Shown piece by piece: positions 7,896-15,955 of a stretch of DNA of 64,000 nucleotides. The stretch covers positions 930,001 to 994,000 of the forward strand of contig NZ_CP120677.1 of the NCBI RefSeq assembly GCF_029537395.1, in the 5' to 3' direction. A model generated the notes under the pieces. It made no database searches. It was given only the letters and a program-made list of their open reading frames with translations, and was not told the DNA's origin. Position 1 is the stretch's first letter, and each line of letters opens with the position of its first letter. Both the position numbers and the translations under genes were made by a program. This DNA is from Tissierella sp. Yu-01. Its GTDB lineage: Bacteria; Bacillota; Clostridia; Tissierellales; Tissierellaceae.

Positions 7896-9801
7896 ATTGT
7901 ACTTTATTTTGATTTTCTTCATTAATCTTATCTATGAAAGATTCTACGCCCATTTGACCTAGATCTCCATCATCTCTTTTTCTTACAGAAACCAATCTTC
8001 CTTCTACTTCTTTTTCTCCAACTATTAGCATGTAAGGCAGTCTTTGAAGTTGAGCTTCCCTAATCTTAAATCCTATCTTTTCAGCTCTAGTATCTACTTC
8101 AACTCTTATTCCTTTGTCCTTAAATTCTCTCATAAGCTCATAAGCATACTCATTGAATTTATCTGAAATAGGAAGTATTGAAACTTGTATTGGAGCCAAC
8201 CATACTGGAAACTTACCTGCATAGTGCTCGATCAAAATTCCCATAAATCTCTCCATACTACCAAGAATTGTCCTATGAATCATTACGGGTCTTTTTTTCT
8301 CGTTATCGGAGTCAATATATGTTAAATCAAATCTTTCAGGCATTTGGAAGTCTAACTGGATAGTACCACATTGCCAAGTCCTTCCAATGGCATCTTCTAA
8401 ATGAAAATCGATTTTTGGTCCATAGAAAGCACCATCGCCTTCATTTATTATAAAATCTATACCTTTATCTTCTAAAACTTCCCTTAAACTATCAGTTGCT
8501 AAATTCCATTGTTCTTCAGTACCCATTGAATTTTCAGGTCTAGTAGAAAGTTCAACACGGTATTTAAATCCAAACACATTATAAATATAATCCGCAAGAT
8601 CTATAACGCCTTTTAATTCACCCTTGATTTGTTCTGGTAGACAATATATATGAGCATCATCTTGAGTAAAGCTTCTTACTCTCATAAGTCCATGTAAAGC
8701 GCCTGATAGCTCATGTCTATGAACTAATCCTAATTCACCTAATCTTTGAGGGAAATCTCTGTAGCTAAACATTTGTGACTTATATACCAATATTGAACCT
8801 GGACAATTCATTGGTTTAATAGCATAATCACCTTCATCTATTTTTGTGAAATACATATTTTCTTTGTAATGATCCCAATGTCCTGATTGATGCCACAATG
8901 CTTCATTTAGAATTAATGGCGTCTTAATTTCTCCATAACCACGTTTAGTATGTTCATCCTTCCAGAAGTTCTCTAATATATTTCTAAGAACCATTCCCTT
9001 AGGATGGAAGAATGGGAAACCAGGTCCCTCTTCATGAATACTAAATAAGCCAAGTTCTCTACCTAATTTTCTATGATCTCTCTTCCTCGCCTCTTCTAAT
9101 CTTTCAATATACTCATCAAGTTCTTTTTTCTTTTCAAATGTTATTCCATAAATTCTTTGAAGCATCTTATTCTTTTCATCACCACGCCAGTAAGCACCAG
9201 CTATGCTTAAAAGTTTAATTGCCTTAACCTTCTTAGTGTCTAATAGATGTGGCCCTCTACATAGATCTGTAAACTCTCCTAATTCATAGAAAGAAATAAT
9301 ATCTTCAGGTGGTAGATTTTCAATTAAGTCTACTTTATAAACTTCATCTTTTTCTTTAAAATAGTTCAAAGATTCTTCTTTAGGCATTTCATATCTCTTA
9401 AGAATATAACCTTCCTTAACTATCTTAGCCATTTCAGCTTCAATTTTTTCCAAATCTTCTGGAGTAAATCTATGCTCAGTATCAAAATCATAGTAGAATC
9501 CGTTATCAATTGCAGGTCCTATAGCAAACTTAACACCAGGATATAGTCTTTGAACGGCTAATGCCATAATATGTGCTGAAGTATGCCAGAAAATTTTCTT
9601 CCCCTCAGCATCCTCAAACTTAACAACTCTAAATGTTGAATCTTCTTCTATTGATTCTTGCATCCCTTTAACATCTTCATTTACAACAGCCCCCAATGCT
9701 ACTCTAGCAAGGCCTTCGGATATATCTTTAGTTACGTCTAATACTTTAACACCTTTTTCGTATTCTCTAATAGAGCCGTCAGGCAAAGTAATTTTTATCA
9801 T
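7894..9801 (-). CDS. thrS: threonyl-tRNA synthetase
   Basis: A 635-residue class II synthetase that charges tRNA-Thr. The domain order is complete: TGS domain (about 1-62), an editing/SAD domain with HTSAHIMA and DLCRGPHL zinc-type ligands (about 65-230), the catalytic core with PMNCPGSILVYKS and motif 2 GLVHRHELSGALHGL (about 245-535), and a C-terminal anticodon-binding domain (about 540-635). The ATG at 9801 follows an AGGAGG. A T-box leader with a threonine specifier controls it directly upstream. ytxC and hisS lie upstream on the same strand. Confidence 0.98.
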   Translation of the reverse strand: MIKITLPDGSIREYEKGVKVLDVTKDISEGLARVALGAVVNEDVKGMQESIEEDSTFRVVKFEDAEGKKIFWHTSAHIMALAVQRLYPGVKFAIGPAIDNGFYYDFDTEHRFTPEDLEKIEAEMAKIVKEGYILKRYEMPKEESLNYFKEKDEVYKVDLIENLPPEDIISFYELGEFTDLCRGPHLLDTKKVKAIKLLSIAGAYWRGDEKNKMLQRIYGITFEKKKELDEYIERLEEARKRDHRKLGRELGLFSIHEEGPGFPFFHPKGMVLRNILENFWKDEHTKRGYGEIKTPLILNEALWHQSGHWDHYKENMYFTKIDEGDYAIKPMNCPGSILVYKSQMFSYRDFPQRLGELGLVHRHELSGALHGLMRVRSFTQDDAHIYCLPEQIKGELKGVIDLADYIYNVFGFKYRVELSTRPENSMGTEEQWNLATDSLREVLEDKGIDFIINEGDGAFYGPKIDFHLEDAIGRTWQCGTIQLDFQMPERFDLTYIDSDNEKKRPVMIHRTILGSMERFMGILIEHYAGKFPVWLAPIQVSILPISDKFNEYAYELMREFKDKGIRVEVDTRAEKIGFKIREAQLQRLPYMLIVGEKEVEGRLVSVRKRDDGDLGQMGVESFIDKINEENQNKVQ

Positions 9802-9828
9802 AATTAAACCTCCTATAATTTTTCAAAT

Positions 9829-10040
9829 AAAAAAGACCTTCCATTCCTACATACTGTAGGGACGAAAGGTCGTGGTTCCACCCTAATTACTTCTCATTTT
9901 AAATAACGTTAATAACGGAAATCCTTCATCGGATTCAGCTTAGGGGTGGTCTTCAGTCATGATTCATATAAGGAGACTTCCAGCCTTGTTCTCCTCTCTC
10001 TTGATAGAATTTATAACTTACTCTTCCCATCATCGCATTT
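9829..10040 (-). promoter_or_regulatory. threonine T-box riboswitch of thrS
   Basis: The T-box sequence AGGGTGGAACCACG is at 9871-9884 (minus strand). It is followed by a strong terminator (GACCTT arms around 9835-9871) and a T-run. In stem I, TGAAG is followed by ACC then A (specifier at 9948-9950), a threonine codon in the same context as GTA in the valS leader. Uncharged tRNA-Thr would favour the antiterminator. Confidence 0.92.
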
Positions 10041-10058
10041 TTTATTAAATTAAAATAT

Positions 10059-10087
10059 ATTCTACTATTATAGTCATTCTTTGTCAA
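10059..10087 (-). promoter_or_regulatory. sigma-A promoter of thrS
   Basis: TTGACA (complement of 10082-10087) and TAGAAT (complement of 10059-10064) are separated by 17 bases, placing the start just before the T-box stem I. Confidence 0.8.
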
Positions 10088-10115
10088 GCCTTTAAGTATT
10101 TATATCCCTATTTTT

Positions 10116-11426
10116 TTATTTTAAACACTCTAAGACTTCATCTATTGAAATTATTTTTTGGTCACCAGTTTTCATATTCCTGAATGAATATTTATTGTTT
10201 TCTGCTTCTTCCTGTCCAACTACTATAACATATGGTATATTTAATTTATCTGCATAATTAAATTTTTTACCCATCTTTCCTTCTTCTAAATAAACTTGTG
10301 TATAGATATCTTCTTTCCTCAACAAGCTTGATGTCTTAATTGCATAATCCATATATCCTTCCATAGGAATTATCAGGACTTGAGTTAATGAATTATCAGT
10401 ACTTTTGATAATTCCACCTTCTGTCAACTGGTAAAACAATCTTGTCAATCCAATTGATATACCAACACCAGGAAGCTTTTGCTTAGTATAATATGTAGCT
10501 AGATCATCATATCTACCGCCTGAGCAAACACTACCTATACTTGGATAATCATTTAAAAATGTTTCATATACCGTACCTGTATAGTAATCTAAACCTCTGG
10601 CTATAGTTAAATCAATTACAAAGTTATTTTCAGGAACACCAAACAATCTAATATATTCCACTACTTTGGACAATTCATCTAAACCTATATTAAATAATTC
10701 ATTATCTATATTTAGGTTTTGAAGCTCTTTTAATATAATATTATTGTTTCCATTTATAGAAATAAACTCAAGTATCTTTTCGATGTTGCCTAATGATATT
10801 CCTATTTCCCCAAGTTCTTTCGTTACATTATCTACGCCTATCTTTTCTAGCTTATCGACAACTCTTAATACATAAGTTGCATCTTCTATTCCTAAGCTAT
10901 TAAAAAAACCTGATAATATCTTTCTATTATTAATCTTTATAGTAAAGGAATCAAAACCCAAGTCTTTAAACGTAGAATAAATTACACTTGGAATTTCAGC
11001 ATCATTTATAACATCTAAACTTCCATTTCCAATTATATCAATATCTGCTTGGTAAAACTCTCTAAATCTACCTTTTTGATTTCTTTCTCCTCTATATACC
11101 TTACCAATATGATATCTTCTATAAGGAAAACTTAGTTCTGAATAATATTGTGCTACATATCTTGCTAAAGGCACAGTTAGGTCAAAACGTAATGACATAT
11201 CTGTATCACCTTTAACAACCTTATATATTTGTTTCTCTGTTTCACCGCCACCTTTTGCCAATAATACTTCCGACTTTTCTATTAACGGAGTGTCTATTGG
11301 TAAAAATCCAAATTTTTCGTAGTTTTTTCTAATAGTATCCATCATTTTATTGAACAAAATTTGATCGGAAGGTGTTAATTCCATAAAACCTGGTAATATA
11401 GATGGCTTAACAATATTTACACTCAT
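10116..11426 (-). CDS. hisS: histidyl-tRNA synthetase
   Basis: A class II synthetase for tRNA-His, 436 residues from the ATG at 11426, which has GGGGAGGT six bases upstream. A TTG at 11441 would overlap that site. Motif 2 is YRGERNQKGRFREFYQADID, the histidine signature is ARGLDYYTGTVYE and motif 3 is GVGISIGLTRL. A C-terminal anticodon-binding domain (about 345-436, from VLIIPMEGYMDYA) separates it from HisZ, which lacks that domain. No histidine biosynthesis gene is nearby, which also argues against HisZ. No T-box was seen in its leader, unlike neighbouring thrS. Confidence 0.93.
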   Translation of the reverse strand: MSVNIVKPSILPGFMELTPSDQILFNKMMDTIRKNYEKFGFLPIDTPLIEKSEVLLAKGGGETEKQIYKVVKGDTDMSLRFDLTVPLARYVAQYYSELSFPYRRYHIGKVYRGERNQKGRFREFYQADIDIIGNGSLDVINDAEIPSVIYSTFKDLGFDSFTIKINNRKILSGFFNSLGIEDATYVLRVVDKLEKIGVDNVTKELGEIGISLGNIEKILEFISINGNNNIILKELQNLNIDNELFNIGLDELSKVVEYIRLFGVPENNFVIDLTIARGLDYYTGTVYETFLNDYPSIGSVCSGGRYDDLATYYTKQKLPGVGISIGLTRLFYQLTEGGIIKSTDNSLTQVLIIPMEGYMDYAIKTSSLLRKEDIYTQVYLEEGKMGKKFNYADKLNIPYVIVVGQEEAENNKYSFRNMKTGDQKIISIDEVLECLK

Positions 11427-11456
11427 AATATACCTCCCCAATTGTATTTATATATC

Positions 11457-11484
11457 ATAATACCATTTTTGCATAGAATTTCAA
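11457..11484 (-). promoter_or_regulatory. candidate sigma-A promoter of hisS
   Basis: TTGAAA (complement of 11479-11484) and TATTAT (complement of 11457-11462) are spaced 16 bases apart, between the ytxC terminator and the hisS start. Confidence 0.6.
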
Positions 11485-11497
11485 ATATTAAACCTAT

Positions 11498-11525
11498 AAA
11501 AAAAGAGTTGATTACTCAACTCTTA
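11498..11525 (-). terminator. terminator after ytxC
   Basis: On the minus strand, AAGAGTTGA pairs with TCAACTCTT around a 4-base loop, followed by a run of seven T. It overlaps the last bases of ytxC. Confidence 0.88.
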
Positions 11526-12371
11526 TTCATTATCACTTTTAATTATAGGTGCATCACATAAATTACAAGAATAACAGAAACTTAATCTATTCGTAAATAT
11601 TTTTTTTAAAATTTGCATTAAATCTTGTTCATTGTCATTTTTTATATGAATGATAACCTTATTCGGAGCTAATACAATTAAAGAGCTTACTAGTACGTCT
11701 GCTTTACTTATGTCATCAATTCTATATTCTTCTATAATAGATTTTAAGGTTGTATTTTCTATTGGTTTATTCTTATGATCAAAAAGAAAAAAACCATTTT
11801 CATTTATAACTACATTAACAACATCTATCTTTGGAATCTGAGAATCTAAATAATATCTTAGCATTTCTATAAAATCTTCATATTCTGTTTCCATCTGAAT
11901 ATCTATAATCACTTTTTCTATAATAGAATCTATTAAATTTTCAAATGACTTAGATCTAAATCTGATAAACCCTTCTATAATTAGAATATTATTTTCAGAA
12001 AGATAATCCTTTATTTCGTCATTTATTAGTTTTTTTTCATATTCAAAATAATTCTCGTCTATTAATAAATCATAAACAGTATTTTCTATCTCCTCTATAT
12101 TACTCTCAATATAATTCTGAAGTATAGCAGAAACCTTAGAATTGATCATATCTTTCATATATAGTCTTATAATTAAATCCTGAACAAAATTTGCTAAACT
12201 ATCATATATTAAATTTTCTTCAACTTTTAGCTTATCTATGTTAAAAATAAGAGATTCTGTATTTTCAACAGTTTCTTTATGGTATTTAACTTTTGTATTA
12301 AAGGGATAGGAAAGGATTAATTCACTAATTTTTTCTTTAGGTTGATTTGCAACAATTTTGATTGATTCCAC
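11523..12371 (-). CDS. ytxC: sporulation protein YtxC-like
   Basis: A 282-residue protein matching the YtxC family of spore formers, whose biochemical function is unknown. Supporting features are the central FIRFRSKSFENLIDSI and EYEDFIEMLRYYLDSQIPKID segments and a C-terminal CYSCNLCDAPI cysteine cluster. No signal peptide or membrane segment is present. Upstream of thrS is also the classical location of ytxC in Bacillus; here hisS lies between them. The start is GTG at 12371, supported by GGGAG seven bases upstream; an ATG two bases away is out of frame. Confidence 0.78.
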   Translation of the reverse strand: MESIKIVANQPKEKISELILSYPFNTKVKYHKETVENTESLIFNIDKLKVEENLIYDSLANFVQDLIIRLYMKDMINSKVSAILQNYIESNIEEIENTVYDLLIDENYFEYEKKLINDEIKDYLSENNILIIEGFIRFRSKSFENLIDSIIEKVIIDIQMETEYEDFIEMLRYYLDSQIPKIDVVNVVINENGFFLFDHKNKPIENTTLKSIIEEYRIDDISKADVLVSSLIVLAPNKVIIHIKNDNEQDLMQILKKIFTNRLSFCYSCNLCDAPIIKSDNE

Positions 12372-12430
12372 ATTATCACTCCCTTACCTAATAGTATGTT
12401 CTTCAGTTTATTACGTATACTATATAAAAT

Positions 12431-13174
12431 TTAGCAAATACCATTAAGGGTTATTATTGTACCTAAGTCAATGAGATCATCATTCGATAGGTATAGAATA
12501 TTTTTGTTTTTCTCCATTATAAATTTTTCTATTTCACAAGAACTTGGATGATTGTCTATTTTACCTGTTAACAGAATCGTATCTTTATTTAAATTACCTG
12601 ATGTCCCACCAATAAAACCATACTTTTCATTAAAAAGCTTAATATGTCCTGGTTTAACCAAAAGTATATCATAACCCAATTCAGTTAACTTTTTTTGCAT
12701 ATATACATCTGCAGTTATACCACTAATATTGTCTACTATTAATAAAGAACATTTACTATATCCTTGATTAATATTTAAAAATTTTATCCCTTCCTTTTTT
12801 AAATAATACTTTAGTTTTTCGTCTGTATACTTAAAATTATGAATTGCAATATCCTTTAACCTACCTACATTATATGCAATATCATTAGGATATTTACTAC
12901 CAAGTATTGTCTCTCCTTTTATAACATTAATACCATGTCTAGTTAGTTCATTTTCATAATAATCGTATAAATTAGGAGCGACTATTATCGTATTATAGTT
13001 TATAGGATGCATAATAATATCTGGATGGCATGAGATACTTTCTTGCAAATCATCACATTTTACTGTCCTTATTATCTTTATATTAAGTTTCTCCAAATTG
13101 TTTACAATTATATCACTTGCTCTAGCATCAATTATTGCGACATTAGCATTTTCAATTGGTATAAAGGGTACCAT
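12431..13174 (-). CDS. DUF6873-like GME-fold protein
   Basis: A 247-residue cytoplasmic protein similar, as far as I recall, to a clostridial family annotated as GME-fold (DUF6873), the fold of arginine and agmatine deiminases. Landmarks are IISCHPDI-like SISCHPDIIMHP, a central GYSKCSLLIVDN, IGGTSGNL and a final LSNDDLIDLGTI. Paired internal segments (ITADVYMQKKLTELGYDILL) give the repetitive look expected of that fold. The typical catalytic Cys and His of deiminases cannot be placed with certainty, so no reaction is proposed. The ATG at 13174 has AAAGGAG upstream. It is monocistronic, between ytxC and the tRNA operon terminator. Confidence 0.6.
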   Translation of the reverse strand: MVPFIPIENANVAIIDARASDIIVNNLEKLNIKIIRTVKCDDLQESISCHPDIIMHPINYNTIIVAPNLYDYYENELTRHGINVIKGETILGSKYPNDIAYNVGRLKDIAIHNFKYTDEKLKYYLKKEGIKFLNINQGYSKCSLLIVDNISGITADVYMQKKLTELGYDILLVKPGHIKLFNEKYGFIGGTSGNLNKDTILLTGKIDNHPSSCEIEKFIMEKNKNILYLSNDDLIDLGTIITLNGIC

Positions 13175-13302
13175 TTACAAAATCTCCTTTAAAATATAAA
13201 AATAGCTTCTAATGAAGCAGGATACTATTTTTGTTACTAATCGACGGAAAGTTCAAATTAGTAAAGAATTAAAGTATAACCTTCCTATTCTTAATAAAAA
13301 AT

Positions 13303-13325
13303 AACCTTCTAATAATTAGAAGGTT
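13303..13325 (-). terminator. terminator of the tRNA operon
   Basis: Eleven-base complementary arms beginning AACCTTCTAAT lie just after the tRNA-Cys gene, followed on the minus strand by ATTTTTTATT. Confidence 0.85.
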
Positions 13326-13336
13326 TGTTTTAATTA

Positions 13337-13410
13337 TGGAGGCGGCACCCGGATTTGAACCGAGGGTAAAGGATTTGCAGTCCTCTGCCTTACCACTTGG
13401 CTATGCCGCC
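13337..13410 (-). tRNA. tRNA-Cys (GCA)
   Basis: The acceptor stem GGCGGC pairs with GCCGCC, the anticodon loop is CTGCAAA with anticodon GCA, the T-arm contains GGTTCAAATCC, and the CCA tail is encoded. The gene is 74 bases long and last in the tRNA operon. Confidence 0.97.
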
Positions 13411-13460
13411 ATATTAATAGATTATATGGGTTTATCATCGTTCCTTAAGTTAGGTCATTA

Positions 13461-13535
13461 TGGAGCGGAAGACGAGATTCGAACTCGCGACCCTCGCCTT
13501 GGCAAGGCGATGCTCTACCACTGAGCCACTTCCGC
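13461..13535 (-). tRNA. tRNA-Gly (GCC)
   Basis: The acceptor stem GCGGAAG pairs with CTTCCGC, the anticodon loop TTGCCAA reads GCC, the T-loop is GAGTTCGAATCTC and CCA is encoded. The gene is 75 bases long, one base after tRNA-Phe in the transcript. Confidence 0.97.
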
Positions 13536-13536
13536 A

Positions 13537-13612
13537 TGGTGCCCAAAGCCGGAATCGAACCAGCGACACGTAGATTTTCAGTCTACTGCTCTACCGACTG
13601 AGCTATTTGGGC
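13537..13612 (-). tRNA. tRNA-Phe (GAA)
   Basis: The acceptor GCCCAAA pairs with TTTGGGC, the anticodon loop CTGAAAA reads GAA, the T-loop is GGTTCGATTCC and CCA is encoded. The gene is 76 bases long, first complete gene of the operon. Its 5' 22 bases are repeated upstream in a fragment. Confidence 0.97.
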
Positions 13613-13615
13613 AAA

Positions 13616-13666
13616 CCTCCAAATATGCTTGCAGTATGCTTATACCGACTGAGCTATTTGGCCAAA
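13616..13666 (-). pseudogene. tRNA-Phe-like 5' fragment in the tRNA operon leader
   Basis: On the minus strand, bases 13666-13643 match bases 13615-13592, that is three bases of leader plus the acceptor strand and D-arm of tRNA-Phe, with one mismatch (G for C) in 24. Anticodon and T arms are missing. The fragment ends in TATTTGG, which could pair with its CCAAATA, so a shortened acceptor-like stem remains. It probably reflects a tandem duplication followed by deletion. Confidence 0.6.
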
Positions 13667-13707
13667 TTACCTGCTTGGAAAGCTTCCAAGTCAAGGTCAC
13701 AAAAATT

Positions 13708-13736
13708 ATTATATATTAATTTTACTATATTGTCAA
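13708..13736 (-). promoter_or_regulatory. sigma-A promoter of the tRNA operon
   Basis: TTGACA (complement of 13731-13736) and TATAAT (complement of 13708-13713) have an exact 17-base spacer. The -35 lies inside the 3' end of hslO. Transcription would run through the tRNA-Phe fragment into the three tRNA genes. Confidence 0.85.
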
Positions 13737-14603
13737 TAGTAATTTTGTTAATTCATCTTTATTAAATTGATATTTAGTGTTACAGAAGTGACAAACCACT
13801 TCAGCTTGACCATCTTCTTCAATTATATCCTGTATCTCCTTTTTCCCAAGGCTTATAATAACCTTCTCAATTTTCTCGCGAGAACAGTCGCAATGATACT
13901 CCAGATCAAGTCTATCCAGTATTTCCATTTCAAAACTTCCTAATAGTTTTTCTACAATTTCCTCAGGAGTTAATCCTTTATCTATCATAGTAGACATAGA
14001 ATCTATTTTTGATAGAGTATCTTCAATAATTGAAATTTCTTCATCAGTAACCCCAGGCATTAATTGTATAATATATCCCCCCGCTGCTTTACATGTAATA
14101 TCTTTATTGACTAATACACCTAAACTTACTGCTGAAGGCACTTGTTCTGATACCACGTAATAATTCGCTATATCTTCAGCAATTTCACCAGATACAATAC
14201 TGCTCTGACCTATATAGGGATCTTTAAGACCTAAATCCATTATAGTAGTTATTGAACCATTTCTTCCAACAAGAGTACCTACATCAAGTTTGCCGTCACT
14301 TCTACTTGGAACATCTGCCATTGGATGATCGACTTCCCCTTTAACATGGCCACGATTATTAGCTACAACAAATATTTTTCCTAATGGACCATCGCCAGAT
14401 ATTTTAAGTGTAAGCAAATCCTTTTCATTTTTCATCATGGATCCCATAATAGCAGCTACTGTTAGTGTTCTACCTAATGCTGCCGTAGCTGTAGGTGAAG
14501 TATTGTGTATTCTTCTAGCTTCTTCAACTAGATTTGTTGTCCTAGCAACAAAGACCCTTATCTTACCTAATTTGTCTATTCCTCTTACCATATAATCTTT
14601 CAT
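13725..14603 (-). CDS. hslO: redox-regulated chaperone Hsp33
   Basis: A 292-residue cytoplasmic holdase that becomes active when oxidative stress opens its zinc centre. The N-terminal chaperone domain begins with MKDYMVRGIDKLGKIRVFVA and includes the PTATAALGRTL segment. The C-terminal zinc-binding switch is intact: CDC in YHCDCSRE (about 235) and CHFC in VVCHFCNTKY (about 268), giving the family's CxC...CxxC pattern. The ATG at 14603 follows GGTGAT. It lies behind the cold-shock gene, separated by a modest terminator hairpin. Confidence 0.96.
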   Translation of the reverse strand: MKDYMVRGIDKLGKIRVFVARTTNLVEEARRIHNTSPTATAALGRTLTVAAIMGSMMKNEKDLLTLKISGDGPLGKIFVVANNRGHVKGEVDHPMADVPSRSDGKLDVGTLVGRNGSITTIMDLGLKDPYIGQSSIVSGEIAEDIANYYVVSEQVPSAVSLGVLVNKDITCKAAGGYIIQLMPGVTDEEISIIEDTLSKIDSMSTMIDKGLTPEEIVEKLLGSFEMEILDRLDLEYHCDCSREKIEKVIISLGKKEIQDIIEEDGQAEVVCHFCNTKYQFNKDELTKLLLTI

Positions 14604-14629
14604 ATAATCACCTTTATTATAAATATTAA

Positions 14630-14646
14630 AAGCCCCAATGGGGCTT
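14630..14646 (-). terminator. terminator after the cold-shock gene
   Basis: AAGCCCC/GGGGCTT hairpin on the minus strand followed by TTTAATATTT, located 15 bases after the csp stop. The T-tract is interrupted, so some readthrough into hslO is possible. Confidence 0.65.
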
Positions 14647-14660
14647 GTGAGTTACTTAAA

Positions 14661-14861
14661 TTATAGCTTAGTTACATTACTTGCCTGAAGTCCTTTATCG
14701 CCTTGAGATATGTCAAATTCAACTTGCTGACCTTCCTCTAAAGATTTATATCCATCATCCTGTATGGATGAAAAGTGAACAAATACATCTTCTCCTGTGT
14801 CACTAGTTATAAAACCGTAACCTTTTGTAGCATTAAACCACTTTACTGTTCCTTTTGTCAT
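14661..14861 (-). CDS. cold-shock domain protein
   Basis: A 66-residue single OB-fold protein that binds single-stranded nucleic acid. Both ribonucleoprotein motifs are present: KGYGFIT (RNP1) and VFVHFSSI (RNP2), and the start [13 protein letters not shown] is typical of CspA-family proteins. ATG at 14861 has GGAGGG upstream; a TTG one codon earlier is also possible. It has its own promoter and terminator, as expected for an abundant monocistronic product. Confidence 0.96.
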   Translation of the reverse strand: MTKGTVKWFNATKGYGFITSDTGEDVFVHFSSIQDDGYKSLEEGQQVEFDISQGDKGLQASNVTKL

Positions 14862-14900
14862 CAATAAATCCCTCCATGAATCTACCTTACCTAATTTTGT

Positions 14901-14930
14901 ATTCTATCATAAGCTATAATTCTATGTCAA
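14901..14930 (-). promoter_or_regulatory. candidate promoter of the cold-shock gene
   Basis: TTGACA (complement of 14925-14930) and TAGAAT (complement of 14901-14906) with an 18-base spacer. The implied leader is only about 30 bases, shorter than the long cold-responsive leaders of enteric csp genes. Confidence 0.6.
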
Positions 14931-14975
14931 TAATATGCCCATCTAAATTATTTAATATGCTGTCACTATTAACCA

Positions 14976-15716
14976 CTACTTAATAGCTATAAAATTAACT
15001 CTTTCATCTGAATCTGATTTTTTATTAAATGTAAATGCATTGTAAAAATCAATTTTAGTAAAACCTACGTCTAATAATTTTTCACAAATGAAATCTTCTT
15101 TATAAGCTCTTTCTATGTGAACCTCATCAAATCTACTATACAAGCCCTCTTTATTTTCCTCAAAAAAAGTAAGGTAAAATTCACATATATCTTTATTATT
15201 ATCATAATAGTTTTGCCATGTATAGAATATATCTTCCCTATCTTCTATAAAAGTATTGTTTCCAATTATATTTTTTAATTTATAATATGAATTAATATCG
15301 AATATAAAAATCCCATTAGGTTTTAAGTGGTTGTACACATTTTTAAAGCAGTTAGCTAATTCTTCATCAGTAGTTATATAATTCATACTATCACATATTG
15401 AAATAACACTATCAAATTTTTTGTTTATATTAAAGTTAATCATATTTTGATTTAGTATCTTTACATTGTTAAATCGTCCTAATTTTTCATATGCTTTAGT
15501 AAGCATTTCTTGAGATAGATCAAAACATACTAAATTATATCTTTTTTTTGCAAGATAATAAGATAGATTACCTGTTCCACAGGCCATCTCTAATATATCT
15601 TTAGGTTTTAAATTATAACGCTTATAAATTTCCTCAATGTATTTAGCCCATTCTTCATAATCAAAATCATTCATTAATTCATCATATAAAGATGCAAATC
15701 CACCATAACTGTCCAT
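14976..15716 (-). CDS. class I SAM-dependent methyltransferase
   Basis: A 246-residue Rossmann-fold methyltransferase of unknown substrate. The cofactor loop is ILEMACGTGNLSYYLA, followed by an acidic residue after strand 2 (LVCFDLSQEML), and the post-I region SVISICDSMNYI is typical of small-molecule methyltransferases. The chosen start gives MDSYGGFASLYDELM, the usual N-terminus of this family; ATGs at 15725 and 15740 are alternatives that would touch or overlap the preceding SASP-like gene. Its close spacing to that gene (10 bases) suggests co-transcription. Confidence 0.82.
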   Translation of the reverse strand: MDSYGGFASLYDELMNDFDYEEWAKYIEEIYKRYNLKPKDILEMACGTGNLSYYLAKKRYNLVCFDLSQEMLTKAYEKLGRFNNVKILNQNMINFNINKKFDSVISICDSMNYITTDEELANCFKNVYNHLKPNGIFIFDINSYYKLKNIIGNNTFIEDREDIFYTWQNYYDNNKDICEFYLTFFEENKEGLYSRFDEVHIERAYKEDFICEKLLDVGFTKIDFYNAFTFNKKSDSDERVNFIAIK

Positions 15717-15726
15717 AATCACCATC

Positions 15727-15915
15727 CTAACCGCCTTCATCTCTTTTCTGCTGTTGTTTCTTTCTAGCAGTCATAATACCACCTATTCTGCCAGATTCTT
15801 TAGCTGTCAAACCAGCCCATCCTTCCTTTCTGATTTTATCAGCTAAACCTATTTCTTCTGCAATTTCAAATTTTATACTATTCTCATCTATTTCCTTTTC
15901 CTTTTTCTTTTTCAT
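15727..15915 (-). CDS. alpha/beta-type SASP-family small protein
   Basis: A 62-residue protein related to the small acid-soluble spore proteins that coat spore DNA, closest in layout to SspF-like forms. FEIAEEIGLADKIRKEGWAG contains the conserved E-I-A germination-protease site region, followed by the second conserved block GRIGGIMTARKKQ. Unlike the classical SASP gene at 19993, it has a lysine-rich N-terminus (MKKKKEKEIDE). The ATG at 15915 has AGGAGGG upstream; 16 extra codons in frame before it lack a binding site. That binding site is part of a strong hairpin. Confidence 0.72.
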   Translation of the reverse strand: MKKKKEKEIDENSIKFEIAEEIGLADKIRKEGWAGLTAKESGRIGGIMTARKKQQQKRDEGG

Positions 15916-15922
15916 AATATCC

Positions 15923-15944
15923 CTCCTAATACTATTATTAGGAG
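15923..15944 (-). promoter_or_regulatory. hairpin sequestering the SASP-like ribosome binding site
   Basis: On the minus strand CTCCTAATA pairs perfectly with TATTAGGAG around a 4-base loop. The 3' arm contains the AGGAG of the downstream gene's ribosome binding site, so the hairpin would hide it from ribosomes. No T-tract follows, so it is not a terminator. Confidence 0.55.
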
Positions 15945-15955
15945 ATTGTTTTTGA

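Noticed and set aside
10116-11426. HisZ (regulatory subunit of ATP phosphoribosyltransferase)
   Set aside because: The protein keeps the C-terminal anticodon-binding domain and full synthetase motifs, and no histidine biosynthesis gene is adjacent.
13336-13524. 62-codon plus-strand frame across the tRNA genes
   Set aside because: It is the complement of tRNA-Cys and tRNA-Gly, and such frames are a common false call.
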